Below are positions 29,032-38,557 of a DNA stretch of 64,000 nt, piece by piece. The stretch comes from a bacterium (GTDB lineage Bacteria > Krumholzibacteriota > Krumholzibacteriia > Krumholzibacteriales > Krumholzibacteriaceae), in the NCBI GenBank assembly GCA_020350885.1, contig CP070727.1, forward strand, positions 3,235,567-3,299,566, in the 5' to 3' direction. The notes under the pieces are model-generated. The model worked only from the letters and a program-made list of their open reading frames with translations. It was not told where the DNA came from and made no database searches. The translations under genes were made by a program, and so were the position numbers. Numbering within the stretch: the stretch's first letter is position 1; each line of letters opens with the position of its first letter.

Positions 29032-30111
29032 CTACCGGTTTGCCCGGTACAGGAGCACACCTCCCAATGCGAAAAAGATGATATTGCCGACCCAGGCCCC
29101 GAAGACGGGCTGGATAACCCCGCTGTGACCGAGCGCCTGCCCTATTCTCAATATACCATAGTACGTGAAGCTGATGAACAGGGTAAGCCCGAACCCTGTC
29201 GCCAGCGACGGCTTGCGCTTTGCCGATGAGAGTGCCACGCCGATCACGGCGAATATCAGGTTGGTAAATGGAAAGCTGAGTTTAAAATAAAGATCGACGA
29301 GGTACTTGTCAACCGAGCCACCGCCGCGACGGACCTTTTCAATGTATTCCTGCAGTTCGGTGTAGTTCATTTCCTCCGGGTCGATCTCCTCCTTGGCCAG
29401 ATCCTCCGGCCGCTCGGGGAGCTCCTTGAGCGGGAGGCGGTTGAAGGTAGTGATCGTCTCACCGTTTTCGGTGAACTCCCGCACGGCGCCGTTCATGAAA
29501 ACCCACTTCTCACCGTCCCAAAACGCCTTTTTTGCATCTATCCTCTTGAAGAGCTTCGAATCCCGATATTCCTGTATGATGACCTTTACCAGCACGTTGA
29601 GCGTGAGATCATACTTTTCCGCGTAGTAGACGCGGTTTCCCTCTCCCTGGTAGTGAAGGTTGTTCCGGTACCGGAAGGATTTGCTCTTTTTCTTTTTCTC
29701 GATCTCAACGAGCAGAATGTTCTGGCTCTTCCGGTTTGCAATGGGAACCACGAACTCGCCGAAGGCGATACTGAAAAGACTGAGAACGAGAGCGGATACG
29801 ATGATCGGCAGGGCAACCCGGACCATTGAGGTGCCCGAAGCGATGAAGGCTGTAAGCTCGTTTTGCCTGGCGAGCTTTCCCAGCGAGAAGATCGCTGCCA
29901 GAAGAACCGCAACGGGCAGGATGAGGATGGTTATCCACGGGATCTTGAAGAGATAGTACGAGGCGATGTCGATCACGGTGGCGTTGTGATCGATATAGTT
30001 GTCTATCTCCTCGTTGATATCGACGGTGATGTAGATGACGGTGAAGGCAATGAGCCCCAGCAGGAGGTTTCTCCAGAATCCCGTGAGTATATAGCGGTCA
30101 TGAATCCTCAC
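29032..30111 (-). CDS. lptG: LptF/LptG-family permease (likely LptG)
   Basis: This 359-residue membrane protein is one of the two permease subunits of the LptBFG lipopolysaccharide exporter. It starts IHDRYILTGFWRNLLLGLI, has three hydrophobic segments before a large periplasmic domain (about residues 125-260) and three after it, the family layout. Conserved elements include LARQNELTAFIASGTSMVRV, which contacts LptB. It follows the other permease by 84 bases, and its ATPase partner lptB lies at 9424. Assignment of F against G rests on gene order and is tentative. Confidence 0.85.
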   Translation of the reverse strand: MRIHDRYILTGFWRNLLLGLIAFTVIYITVDINEEIDNYIDHNATVIDIASYYLFKIPWITILILPVAVLLAAIFSLGKLARQNELTAFIASGTSMVRVALPIIVSALVLSLFSIAFGEFVVPIANRKSQNILLVEIEKKKKSKSFRYRNNLHYQGEGNRVYYAEKYDLTLNVLVKVIIQEYRDSKLFKRIDAKKAFWDGEKWVFMNGAVREFTENGETITTFNRLPLKELPERPEDLAKEEIDPEEMNYTELQEYIEKVRRGGGSVDKYLVDLYFKLSFPFTNLIFAVIGVALSSAKRKPSLATGFGLTLFISFTYYGILRIGQALGHSGVIQPVFGAWVGNIIFFALGGVLLYRANR

Positions 30112-30195
30112 GTCTCTATACTACCTTTTCGTTTTACCCACGTTCGTGGTGAAGTGCTGTGCCGACCCGGTTCACCGGCGATCAGCGGAGGCGTG

Positions 30196-31605
30196 TTATT
30201 CGTCTCGGGTCGGACCCCGGTTACGCCACCGCTTGAACAGATTCAGCCGGTCCCAGTTGATCGTCTGCGACTCCTTCACTGTCCGGTGAAGCAGGAGGAC
30301 CGCTGCAACGGAGAAGACGATGTTTGGCATCCACATAGCAATCCAGGGCGACATGAAGCGACGGTCTGCGAGTTTCTCACCGCTTATCAGGAACACGTAG
30401 TACACGAGAAAGAAGAGTATGCTGAATCCGATCGCCATAGTCATGCCCTTTTTCCCCGAACGTATTGCAAGTGGTGCGCCAAGCAGTACGAAGATGATGC
30501 AGCTGAATGGGATGGAATATTTTTTATGAATCTCGACTCCGTAACGGTTTATCTGGTTCCGGTTCGATTCGAGAATGTGGCTCTCGTTCTCGAGTATCTG
30601 GAGGACCTTTTCCTCCTGCCCTTCCGTCTTGCGTTCTCTCGCCTGACCCGGTGGCGGGATCGGAGTCGGAACGGGGGCGTCCGGTACCGGCTCCTCGGCG
30701 ATCGGGGCGAGTTCAGGGAGTGCCGGTGCAAACAGCGTTGCCACGGGTTTTATCGCCACCTGATGCATGTGATCCTTGATGACTTCCATGTTACGCCTGA
30801 TCTCCTCGATCTTGGCCTGCATCATCGCGGCACTCATTTCCCGGTCGCCTCGATGGGATCGATCCGAGCGCTCGAGCTTCCGTTCGGAGTCCCGGATATT
30901 CAGGGTGTAGTTCTTGAAGTGTGTCTTGAGATAGGTCGTGATGTCGGCGGGCTCCGGCATCTCGTGGATCTCGCCGTCCTCGAGCTCGAATCGGAGTATG
31001 TTCTCCTCCTCGTTGAACGTCATCTTCCCGCGTGCGGCGGTGATCGTCCGGGGGATGCCCCCCTTCTTCTTTTCGAAGATCTGCACATCCTCGATGCGTC
31101 CCGTCTTGTCGTCCTTTTCCCGTACGAGGATGGTATAGCCCTTGAACGCATCACTGAAGATATTCTCCTTGATCTCGATCGTCGGTTTCATCTTCCCGAT
31201 ATCGATCATGAGGTTCATGAGCCGATGATTACTCTCCGGAAGTATCCTGTTGTTGTAATAGACGAGGGCGACCGAGAGTATGACGGCCGCTACCAGCGCC
31301 GGCAAGATCATTCTGTAGAGTGATATCCCCATTGCCTTGAGTGCCGTAACTTCATTTTCTGAAGAGAGTTGCCCGAAAGCCATGAGGGTGGCAGGCATCA
31401 CTGCCATTGGTATAATTAATGCAAACATATGTCCCAGACTGAGCACAAAAAACTCTAAAACAACGAGGAAGTCGACCCCCTTTCCGATAAAGAGATCCAG
31501 ATACCTGAAGATGAAATCCATGACGAAGACAAAGGTGATGATGGCGATACCGAAGAAGTAAGGGCCGATGTGGTTTCTCAGAATATAGCGATCTATTATA
31601 CGCAT
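30196..31605 (-). CDS. lptF: LptF/LptG-family permease (likely LptF)
   Basis: This 469-residue protein is the first LPS permease of the operon. It begins IIDRYILRNHIGPYFFGI and has six hydrophobic segments in a 3+3 layout, with the LptB-contact segment SSENEVTALKAMGISLYRM. The periplasmic part is about 100 residues longer than in the other copy and contains a Glu/Lys-rich helix-like stretch followed by a Pro-rich linker (EEPVPDAPVPTPIPPPGQ, about residues 300-320). The gene starts an operon with lptG and two GWxTD genes and is divergent from sprA across a 451-base region. Confidence 0.85.
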   Translation of the reverse strand: MRIIDRYILRNHIGPYFFGIAIITFVFVMDFIFRYLDLFIGKGVDFLVVLEFFVLSLGHMFALIIPMAVMPATLMAFGQLSSENEVTALKAMGISLYRMILPALVAAVILSVALVYYNNRILPESNHRLMNLMIDIGKMKPTIEIKENIFSDAFKGYTILVREKDDKTGRIEDVQIFEKKKGGIPRTITAARGKMTFNEEENILRFELEDGEIHEMPEPADITTYLKTHFKNYTLNIRDSERKLERSDRSHRGDREMSAAMMQAKIEEIRRNMEVIKDHMHQVAIKPVATLFAPALPELAPIAEEPVPDAPVPTPIPPPGQARERKTEGQEEKVLQILENESHILESNRNQINRYGVEIHKKYSIPFSCIIFVLLGAPLAIRSGKKGMTMAIGFSILFFLVYYVFLISGEKLADRRFMSPWIAMWMPNIVFSVAAVLLLHRTVKESQTINWDRLNLFKRWRNRGPTRDE

Positions 31606-31638
31606 TTTAATACGGTTAGGAAGTTTGTGTTAGAGACC

Positions 31639-31699
31639 GGCCGGGTACCCCGGCCCCGGCGGTGCAAGACCGCCGGGGAGCTTCCGATCTTTCGGTAGC
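31639..31699. ncRNA. Compact three-hairpin element of unknown type
   Basis: Three hairpins follow each other almost without gaps: GGCCGGG/CCCGGCC (31639-31655), a perfect 10-bp stem CCCCGGCGGT/ACCGCCGGGG with loop GCAAG (31654-31678), and GCTTCCGA/TCGGTAGC with loop TCTT (31680-31699, one T-T mismatch). The first two share two bases. No T run follows on either strand, so it is not an ordinary terminator. If the reverse-strand promoter is real, it lies in the lptF 5' leader, ending 34 bases before the start codon. Confidence 0.45.
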
Positions 31700-31890
31700 C
31701 CGGATCCGACAGTGTGGTTTCGTGACACGGTTCCCTCTTCCGGCTTGACAGAAGCAGGAAGCAGGGTGGGCGTGTACGCGTATCGTTTTGTGGACAGTGG
31801 AGGTGTTTTTTGTCTCTTTTTGGAGACAATTGATTTTCTCCCAACACATTAAGTAGATCACCCTATGGATTACTCTTTGAGATCAAAAAT

Positions 31891-31918
31891 AATTTAACAC
31901 ATCTTTTATTAGAGACAA
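31891..31918 (-). promoter_or_regulatory. Possible sigma-70 type promoter of lptF operon
   Basis: On the reverse strand TTGTCT (31918-31913) and TAAATT (31896-31891) are 16 bases apart in very AT-rich DNA. The transcript would start near 31884 and carry a leader of about 280 bases including the three-hairpin element. The match is fair only. Confidence 0.35.
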
Positions 31919-32056
31919 TAGTGTTTTTGTAGCAATGGCATTGTGTCGTGATATTCGTGATACCCGACGGAGGATCCGCCTTGTAAGCCGATGTGGCGGG
32001 CAACTGCACTGGACGCTGGTTGACGTGGGCAAACGATATGTTCCTTTCACGGGTGG

Positions 32057-35000
32057 ATGACATTGTTTGGCCCCCTACATTGCAACGAATGTGGTAACTC
32101 GACAATAAGGAGGCTGTGGTCTACCCCTATCCTCGTTTTCTTCCTTGCAATCCTTCCTGCTGGTGTTGCAGGTCAGACGCTGGGCGTCGACCTGCTCAAG
32201 ATGTCCGAAATGCTCGAGACCCGGTACTACATCGCCGAGAAGGGCGTGCTGCCGGTCCATGTAATCTCCCTCGGTAACGTCGGTCTCTATCCAAACTTCC
32301 TAACCACCGACTTCGACTTCCGAGAGAAGCGAATCGAGTATGACGATGAGACCGGTCTAGTCTTCACTGTCCGCATACCGGGGCAGTACCGGTTCCTGAG
32401 GAGAGAGGATCGGCGGGGCGTTTTCTATTACTACACGCAACGTGACTTCTCGACGCCGGGACTGGGTCTCGAGCTTTTGACTCTCGACGAGTACCAGGAC
32501 CGCCTGCGAATGAGGGTGAGGCGTAAAATCTGGATCGATGATGTGAAGTACAACCTGCAACGGGAGCGTGAGGAGAAGACCGGCAAGGGGCTGCTCTCGC
32601 TCGACATACCGATCAAGCTGCCAAAGCAGATCGAGCGGATCATCGGGCGTGGTGAGGAAACCAACCTCACCGTGCAGGGGCGTGAGAAGATCACGATCGG
32701 CGGCGAGTCCCGCTGGTGTGCCAATTGTCCACAGACCGAGGGACGGCCGCGCCAGCAGAAATTCCCCGACCTCGACATGGAACAGCAGCTCTCGGTCGAT
32801 CTCCACGGAAACATCGGCGAGAAGATCAATGTCGGAATCCACCATACGAGCCAGGGGCAGGGGCTGCAGTCCACAAACCGGATCAGGATCAACTACAAGG
32901 GCTTCGATGACGATATCATCAAGCTGATCGAGATGGGAGACACGGATCTCATACTCTCCGGCGCCCAGCTCATCAGTTACTCGGGAGCCGCCAAGGGGCT
33001 CTTCGGTGTCAAGGCGATGGCCCAGGTGGGCCCACTGGATCTTACCGTTATCGCCAGCAAGGAGGAGGGCGAGACGGCGACTGGTACGTTCAGCGCCTCG
33101 GGCGGGCAGGCCACCGAGACGAAGATCTCAGATTACGACTACATCAAACGTCAGTTCTTCTACCTCGCCTATCCGGGTGAAAGCTACGAGAATCTGTTCG
33201 AAGGCTCCGGGGCGTACCCGTATCCGGTAATAGGCGGCTCCACCAATGACCGGGTCGAAATCTTCCTGTCGCTCCGCAAGAGCGAGTGGGGAAGCACGGG
33301 GCTGGGGGAGTACTCGATGAAGGCGTACGCCGATCCGGAGAACAATGGTGTCGAGGACAATATCGACAACGGTGACCGCCCGTGGATCGGACGGTTCAAG
33401 AACCTCATCCGGGGAGAGGATTACGAGCTCATCCAGATCTACGGAGGCCAGGGTAACAGGTACGTCGGGATCGAGCTCTTCCGCCGGCTCGAGGACGACC
33501 GGTCGCTGGCCATTATGTTCAGGGGCCAACGCTGCAGCGGATGCCCGGTCGATACCATCGGCAGTTACGGAAGGTTCCGTACGGAGGCGATCGGCCAGGA
33601 AGACACGCTTGCGGCTTCCCTGATCTGCCCGACATTCGACGAGTTCGAACCCGACTCGCCCACCTGGAAGATGATGATGCGCAACTACTACTCGCTCGGC
33701 ATGGGACAGGTCTCCGCCGAGGGTCTCGTCGTGAAGATCGAGATCGAGGAGAACAGGGCGAATCCGGATATCCACGTGGCGGACTCATCGGGTGTGAGCT
33801 ATCTCCGCTTATTCGGCCTCGACCGATACAACCGTAACCGGGAGTTCGGGCCCGACGAACTCATCGACGATCTACCCGGTATTCTGAACCTTGGCCGGGG
33901 GTACATTGCATTCCCCTGGTTCGAACCGTTCAATCTTCCGGAGGAATTCATAAACACTTACATCGACCCAGGCGATCCGAAGGAGGCGCGGTTCGACTAC
34001 AGCACACTTCTACTGAGTGATAAGATCTACACGGCCACAACCAATCTCGAGCGAACCAAGGGCCATCTCTACAATATCATCGTCGAGGCCTCGAGCGGTC
34101 AGCGGACTTTCCAGCTCGCGGCATTCGATATAATCGAAGGAAGCGATGTTGTTACCGTCGACGGTGAGCGCCTGTCGAGGGGAACCGACTACGATATCGA
34201 CTACCTCTCCGGAACCGTGACCCTCAAGGGAGACAAACTCCTCGAAATGACACCCGATTCCCGCGTCTCCATCGATTATCAGCATAAACCTCTCGTCGGC
34301 GGAGGGAAGAGCGCCTTGCTCGGTATCGGTGCCGTTCTCAACCTGTCCAAGAATTCACGCATCAACGGGACCTTTCTCTACAACTCCGAGGGAGCGCCAA
34401 AGTATAATCCACGCCTCGGTGAGGAGCCGAGCAGGACGATGGCCTTCGACATCAATGGCAACTTGCAGTTCAATCCACGCTGGATGACATCTATCGCGAA
34501 TTTTCTCCCGCGGGTCGATACCGACAACCAGAGCTCGCTCAACCTGAATGCGGAGGTGGCTGTCAGTATCCCGAATCCAAACGTGAAGGGCGAAGCCTTC
34601 ATCGATGATATGGAAGGGATTGAGGATAGCGAGATGATCAACCTCGTGAGAAGGTCGTGGTACGAGGCGAGCCCGCCGCTCGATCCATCCAATCCAGAAT
34701 TCAAGCTTCCATCGGCCGACTCACTGGATCTCGAATTCTTCTGGTACAACGCGGCGAGAACCCCCCAGCAGGAATATCTCATCACGAGCAAGCGGGACAT
34801 GAATCCGGGCCTCGATCAGCGTGAGAACAGCACCCTGTCCTCTATATTCATAAGGACACACGAGCCTGAACCGGGTGATTGGGCAGGTATCATGACAGGA
34901 TTTCCCGGTGGCGGGATCGATCTCACGAACACGCAATTCATCGAAATCTGGGTGAACGACTTCGATAAGTATCCTTCGGATCGAGGTGGTACGGTGCACA

Positions 35001-38000
35001 TCGATTTCGGGAAAATCGACGAGGATTTCCACCAGCCCGATTCCAACGTGTTCAATGACGAGGACAAGCCGCCCTATACATGGAGCAGAGCCGAAGAGGA
35101 TTTCGGTTTTGATGGTGACAATCCCAGTAGGGTCTATGCGATCCAGCTCGATGCATCCACGTGGGATGAAGACCGGCAGGTTTACAGGTGGATCAATTCC
35201 CGGATCCAGAACGCTGTCCATGACACCGAGGATTTGAACAGAAACGGACTTCTCAATGAGACCAACTCCTATTACACACTCGAGTTCAATCTTGCCGATT
35301 CAGCACTCATCGATGTCCGACGGGATTTTCCGGATAGCCTCTACTGGGAATACTACGGCGATGAAACGATCAACCAGCGGCGGGCGTGGCGCATGTACCG
35401 CCTCGACCTTTCCAAGATGAAGCTGTTGCCCTCAGATGGCTCTGTGCCCAGATTGGATGCCATTCAACACATGAGGATATGGATCGAGAATGTGGATTCC
35501 GTGAATGGCGCACAGGGACATGTGCTGGAGATTGCAGGTGTCAAGTTTGTCGGAAACCGGTGGGAGAATGACGGGATCAGAGATCTTGACGGCGAGCTGG
35601 TTGCCATACCTCCGATCGACATGAAGGTCAAGATCGGTATGATCAACAACAAGGACAACCCGACGCTTTACGAATCGCCATATACTGTCCAAGAGGAGGA
35701 AGGTATTGCGAACAGGGAACAGTCACTGCTCTTCAAGTTCGAATACTTCGACAGCCTGTCGGCATTCCAGGCGGTGAAGCGTTTCTTCGGGCAGGGCCAG
35801 GATTACCAACAGTACCGGGAAATCCAGTTTTACGTTCGAGGCAAAAACATCACCGAGGAGGACAGTTGTGCCTTCTTCTTTCGAATCGCCCATGACAGCA
35901 TGAACTACTACGAAATCGAGGTTCCGGTTCTAGAATCGGACCACTGGTCACTGGTAACGGTCAACTTCACGGATCTTACGAATCTGAAGATCAACACCGC
36001 TGATGATCTGGTCGAGCAGATGATTACCGATGCCATAGATCCGAGCAGGGAGTACATGGCCAGGCTCAAGGGCAATCCGACCCTGTTCAAGGTCAGGTAT
36101 CTCTTCTCGGGATTGAGGAACCGGAGTCACCATGTTCTCTCCGACGGCGAGGTCTGGTTCAACGATCTCAAGCTCGGTGGCGTACGCCGGGATGTCGATC
36201 ATGCCGAGCGGACGAGCTTCGCCGCCAACTTCGCCAATATCCTACAGTTCAATGGTAGTTGGCAGCGCACGGGCCCCGAGTTCCGAACGCTGCGCCAGAA
36301 ACGGGGCAGCGGAGTGACCAACAGCAGCCTGCAGCTTTCTACCAAGTCGCAGATCAACCACTTTATTCCCACTCTCGGATTCGTGCTTCCGATCTCCTTC
36401 AAGTACGGTAATTCGAAGTCCCTCCCGAAGTATATCCCCCAGAGCGATGTGGAGATATCGGTGGATGCCGTCCGTGACAGCCTCAAGAGCATGAACACCA
36501 GTTATTCCTTCAATGTCTCTATGAGTAGGCGTGGATCGAAGAATTGGTTCATGAAGCACCTGTTCGATAACATGAAGAGCAGTTTCAGTTACTCCAAGCG
36601 GAGTGCCTTTTCTCCGAACTCCAGAGACACGTCCTGGACCATGAGTGGGAATCTGAACTACAACGTCAGCTTCAGACGCACCCGCCAGCTCGGTCTCTTC
36701 AGGGGGATCAAGTGGCGTTACTGGCTCTCTAACTTCAACTTCACGAGCTCCGGTTCCCGAAAAGTACGGCACAGCTATGCCTATGGTGCCGACGGCTTCA
36801 CGAAAAGGCCGACCACATATGAATCGGGCTTGAACAATAATCTCTCCACACTCTACGAGCCGTTCGAATCGATCAAGATCGATTTTAATATGCGGGAGCA
36901 GAGAAACCTTGCGATCGATAGAAACTGGCTGGGATTGCCGATAGGCATTCAGACGGACTTCAACCACAACATGCGGTTGAAGTTCCAACCGAAACCGGAC
37001 TTTTTCCTTATTGGCCAATTCAATCCACGGTTCGAGTATGGGAGCAGGTATAACGAGGATATTCGTCCGAGTATCAGGCAGGACGATGATCCGGAGGGTA
37101 CAAGAAACGTTAGCGCACAGCGCAATATGAATTTTGTCTTTGATGTCGATATCGGCAGGTATGTGGTCTCTCTCAGTAGGAAAGCGAAGATCATAGGAGA
37201 GGATGAGGAGGTACAGGGAAGTACTCGACGCAGTAGAAGCGGGGCGTCGTTGGAGGAAAAGAAGAAAGATTTCAAGAAGATGCTCGAAGAATCGAAGAAG
37301 CCGAAGGAGAGCAGTAAAGCGGGCAAGATAGAATCGATCTTCGGCGATGAACCTCCTCCCGATGTGAAAGAGAAGGAGGAGCCGCCTCCATCACCACCCA
37401 CTGAGGCGGATACGGACGAACGGAAAGAAAGCGAAGCAGAGAAGAAGAGCGACGTGCCGGATCTCGGGATCAGGCGCACACAGGAGGAAACAAAGCGGGA
37501 AGCAGAGGAAGAGGAGAAAGAGAAACAGGAGCAAGCCGCCAAATCCGATACCACCGCACCCAGTAAAACGGATCCGAGGCTTCTCCTCAAGCACCTCGTA
37601 AGGTTCATCGGTCGCGTGGATCCGATCAGAACCACGATAAAGCTCGATCATCAGAACAGCTACCAGCGTCTCTACGACAGGGCGGCTTTCCTCTACCAGT
37701 TCGGTTTCAGTGATGAGAGCAACGTCCTGGGCAAGTCAGGTGATATCGAGAACGAACCCGAGCGTGCTACAAACACAATGATGATCGACCTCCGGACCGG
37801 TGTTCAGGTTACCTCTAAAATCGATGTAGATATCATGGCGAGCATCCAAAAACGCCAGGAAGAGTTCGAAGGGAGTACCAGTGAATCGGATCGCATCACG
37901 TGGCCGTCGCTCAACGTGAGTATTTCCGGTATGGAGAAAGCAGCGTTCCTCAAGAGGTTCATTAAACAGAGCGATCTCAGGGTCAAATTCGAACGGAAGT

Positions 38001-38464
38001 CCACTTCGAACATAAGGCGCAAGGAAGAGTCTTATTCACTCAACCCGAACTGGAACCTTATCTGGAAAAATCAACTCTCTACGAACTTTTCCTTTTCGTT
38101 CCGACATACCAAAACAACGGAAAACCGGCAGGAGATGTGGCAGCGCGTCTGGTCGGTCGATTACAACATGCGTTACAATTTCGAGGGTACCAAAGGCTTC
38201 GGGATACCGCTACCGTTCCTCCGGAAAAAGAAGATCAAGTTCAAAAGTACATTGTCCACCGATCTCAGTATCGGTTACAGTAATAGCTCGCGGTACAACC
38301 AACCTTCGTCCAATTCATTGTCTATCTCGCCGCGTGCATCGTATCGCTTCAGCAACAAGATCAAGGGTTCGATTTCGATAAATTACAAGAGAACGGCGGG
38401 AGGAATCTACGGCTACATCAATCACTCCGTCGGCTTGCACGTTACCGCCGAGTTCACCTTTTAA
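32057..38464 (+). CDS. sprA: T9SS outer-membrane translocon protein SprA
   Basis: This 2135-residue protein is a SprA (Sov) homologue, the giant outer-membrane barrel through which T9SS cargo passes. A signal peptide lies at about residues 18-40 (STPILVFFLAILPAGVAGQ). The body shows SprA-type segments such as YFYLAYPGESYENLFE-like FFYLAYPGESYENL, NPNVKGEAFIDDMEGIEDSE and VRYLFSGLRNRS, and the protein ends in Phe as outer-membrane barrels do (VTAEFTF). About residues 1727-1837 form a Glu/Lys/Pro-rich low-complexity insert between barrel-like parts. The start ATG 32057 leaves an 18-residue pre-signal stretch with two Cys; no strong ribosome binding site precedes it. It is divergent from lptF and followed by an M28 peptidase. 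Confidence 0.88.
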   Translation: MTLFGPLHCNECGNSTIRRLWSTPILVFFLAILPAGVAGQTLGVDLLKMSEMLETRYYIAEKGVLPVHVISLGNVGLYPNFLTTDFDFREKRIEYDDETGLVFTVRIPGQYRFLRREDRRGVFYYYTQRDFSTPGLGLELLTLDEYQDRLRMRVRRKIWIDDVKYNLQREREEKTGKGLLSLDIPIKLPKQIERIIGRGEETNLTVQGREKITIGGESRWCANCPQTEGRPRQQKFPDLDMEQQLSVDLHGNIGEKINVGIHHTSQGQGLQSTNRIRINYKGFDDDIIKLIEMGDTDLILSGAQLISYSGAAKGLFGVKAMAQVGPLDLTVIASKEEGETATGTFSASGGQATETKISDYDYIKRQFFYLAYPGESYENLFEGSGAYPYPVIGGSTNDRVEIFLSLRKSEWGSTGLGEYSMKAYADPENNGVEDNIDNGDRPWIGRFKNLIRGEDYELIQIYGGQGNRYVGIELFRRLEDDRSLAIMFRGQRCSGCPVDTIGSYGRFRTEAIGQEDTLAASLICPTFDEFEPDSPTWKMMMRNYYSLGMGQVSAEGLVVKIEIEENRANPDIHVADSSGVSYLRLFGLDRYNRNREFGPDELIDDLPGILNLGRGYIAFPWFEPFNLPEEFINTYIDPGDPKEARFDYSTLLLSDKIYTATTNLERTKGHLYNIIVEASSGQRTFQLAAFDIIEGSDVVTVDGERLSRGTDYDIDYLSGTVTLKGDKLLEMTPDSRVSIDYQHKPLVGGGKSALLGIGAVLNLSKNSRINGTFLYNSEGAPKYNPRLGEEPSRTMAFDINGNLQFNPRWMTSIANFLPRVDTDNQSSLNLNAEVAVSIPNPNVKGEAFIDDMEGIEDSEMINLVRRSWYEASPPLDPSNPEFKLPSADSLDLEFFWYNAARTPQQEYLITSKRDMNPGLDQRENSTLSSIFIRTHEPEPGDWAGIMTGFPGGGIDLTNTQFIEIWVNDFDKYPSDRGGTVHIDFGKIDEDFHQPDSNVFNDEDKPPYTWSRAEEDFGFDGDNPSRVYAIQLDASTWDEDRQVYRWINSRIQNAVHDTEDLNRNGLLNETNSYYTLEFNLADSALIDVRRDFPDSLYWEYYGDETINQRRAWRMYRLDLSKMKLLPSDGSVPRLDAIQHMRIWIENVDSVNGAQGHVLEIAGVKFVGNRWENDGIRDLDGELVAIPPIDMKVKIGMINNKDNPTLYESPYTVQEEEGIANREQSLLFKFEYFDSLSAFQAVKRFFGQGQDYQQYREIQFYVRGKNITEEDSCAFFFRIAHDSMNYYEIEVPVLESDHWSLVTVNFTDLTNLKINTADDLVEQMITDAIDPSREYMARLKGNPTLFKVRYLFSGLRNRSHHVLSDGEVWFNDLKLGGVRRDVDHAERTSFAANFANILQFNGSWQRTGPEFRTLRQKRGSGVTNSSLQLSTKSQINHFIPTLGFVLPISFKYGNSKSLPKYIPQSDVEISVDAVRDSLKSMNTSYSFNVSMSRRGSKNWFMKHLFDNMKSSFSYSKRSAFSPNSRDTSWTMSGNLNYNVSFRRTRQLGLFRGIKWRYWLSNFNFTSSGSRKVRHSYAYGADGFTKRPTTYESGLNNNLSTLYEPFESIKIDFNMREQRNLAIDRNWLGLPIGIQTDFNHNMRLKFQPKPDFFLIGQFNPRFEYGSRYNEDIRPSIRQDDDPEGTRNVSAQRNMNFVFDVDIGRYVVSLSRKAKIIGEDEEVQGSTRRSRSGASLEEKKKDFKKMLEESKKPKESSKAGKIESIFGDEPPPDVKEKEEPPPSPPTEADTDERKESEAEKKSDVPDLGIRRTQEETKREAEEEEKEKQEQAAKSDTTAPSKTDPRLLLKHLVRFIGRVDPIRTTIKLDHQNSYQRLYDRAAFLYQFGFSDESNVLGKSGDIENEPERATNTMMIDLRTGVQVTSKIDVDIMASIQKRQEEFEGSTSESDRITWPSLNVSISGMEKAAFLKRFIKQSDLRVKFERKSTSNIRRKEESYSLNPNWNLIWKNQLSTNFSFSFRHTKTTENRQEMWQRVWSVDYNMRYNFEGTKGFGIPLPFLRKKKIKFKSTLSTDLSIGYSNSSRYNQPSSNSLSISPRASYRFSNKIKGSISINYKRTAGGIYGYINHSVGLHVTAEFTF

Positions 38465-38557
38465 CGTCGGGGGGCGGCTATCGCAAGGATTATCGTAATA
38501 CGGCTACTTGCCCTTCTCTCGATTCCGGCGTTTCTGTGCGGGTGCGGGGGTGGGAGG

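Larger units (their letters stand above)
31606..32056. other. 451-base divergent intergenic region between lptF and sprA
   Basis: No gene is seen. Next to lptF lies a GC-rich three-hairpin element (31639-31699). The middle (31740-31930) is AT-rich and holds a possible reverse-strand promoter (31891-31918). No convincing forward promoter for sprA was found; TTGACG near 32020 lacks a partner -10 box at proper distance. Confidence 0.5.

Noticed and set aside
29863..31323. 486-codon forward open frame
   Set aside because: Antisense to lptG and lptF, which carry the conserved family motifs and membrane segments.
31631..31710. Resemblance of the three-hairpin element to a cyclic-di-GMP-I riboswitch (GCAAG, AGCCCGGATCCGA on the forward strand)
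   Set aside because: The conserved first half of that riboswitch is not present and the perfect 10-bp hairpin is incompatible with its fold, so only an unnamed element is reported.
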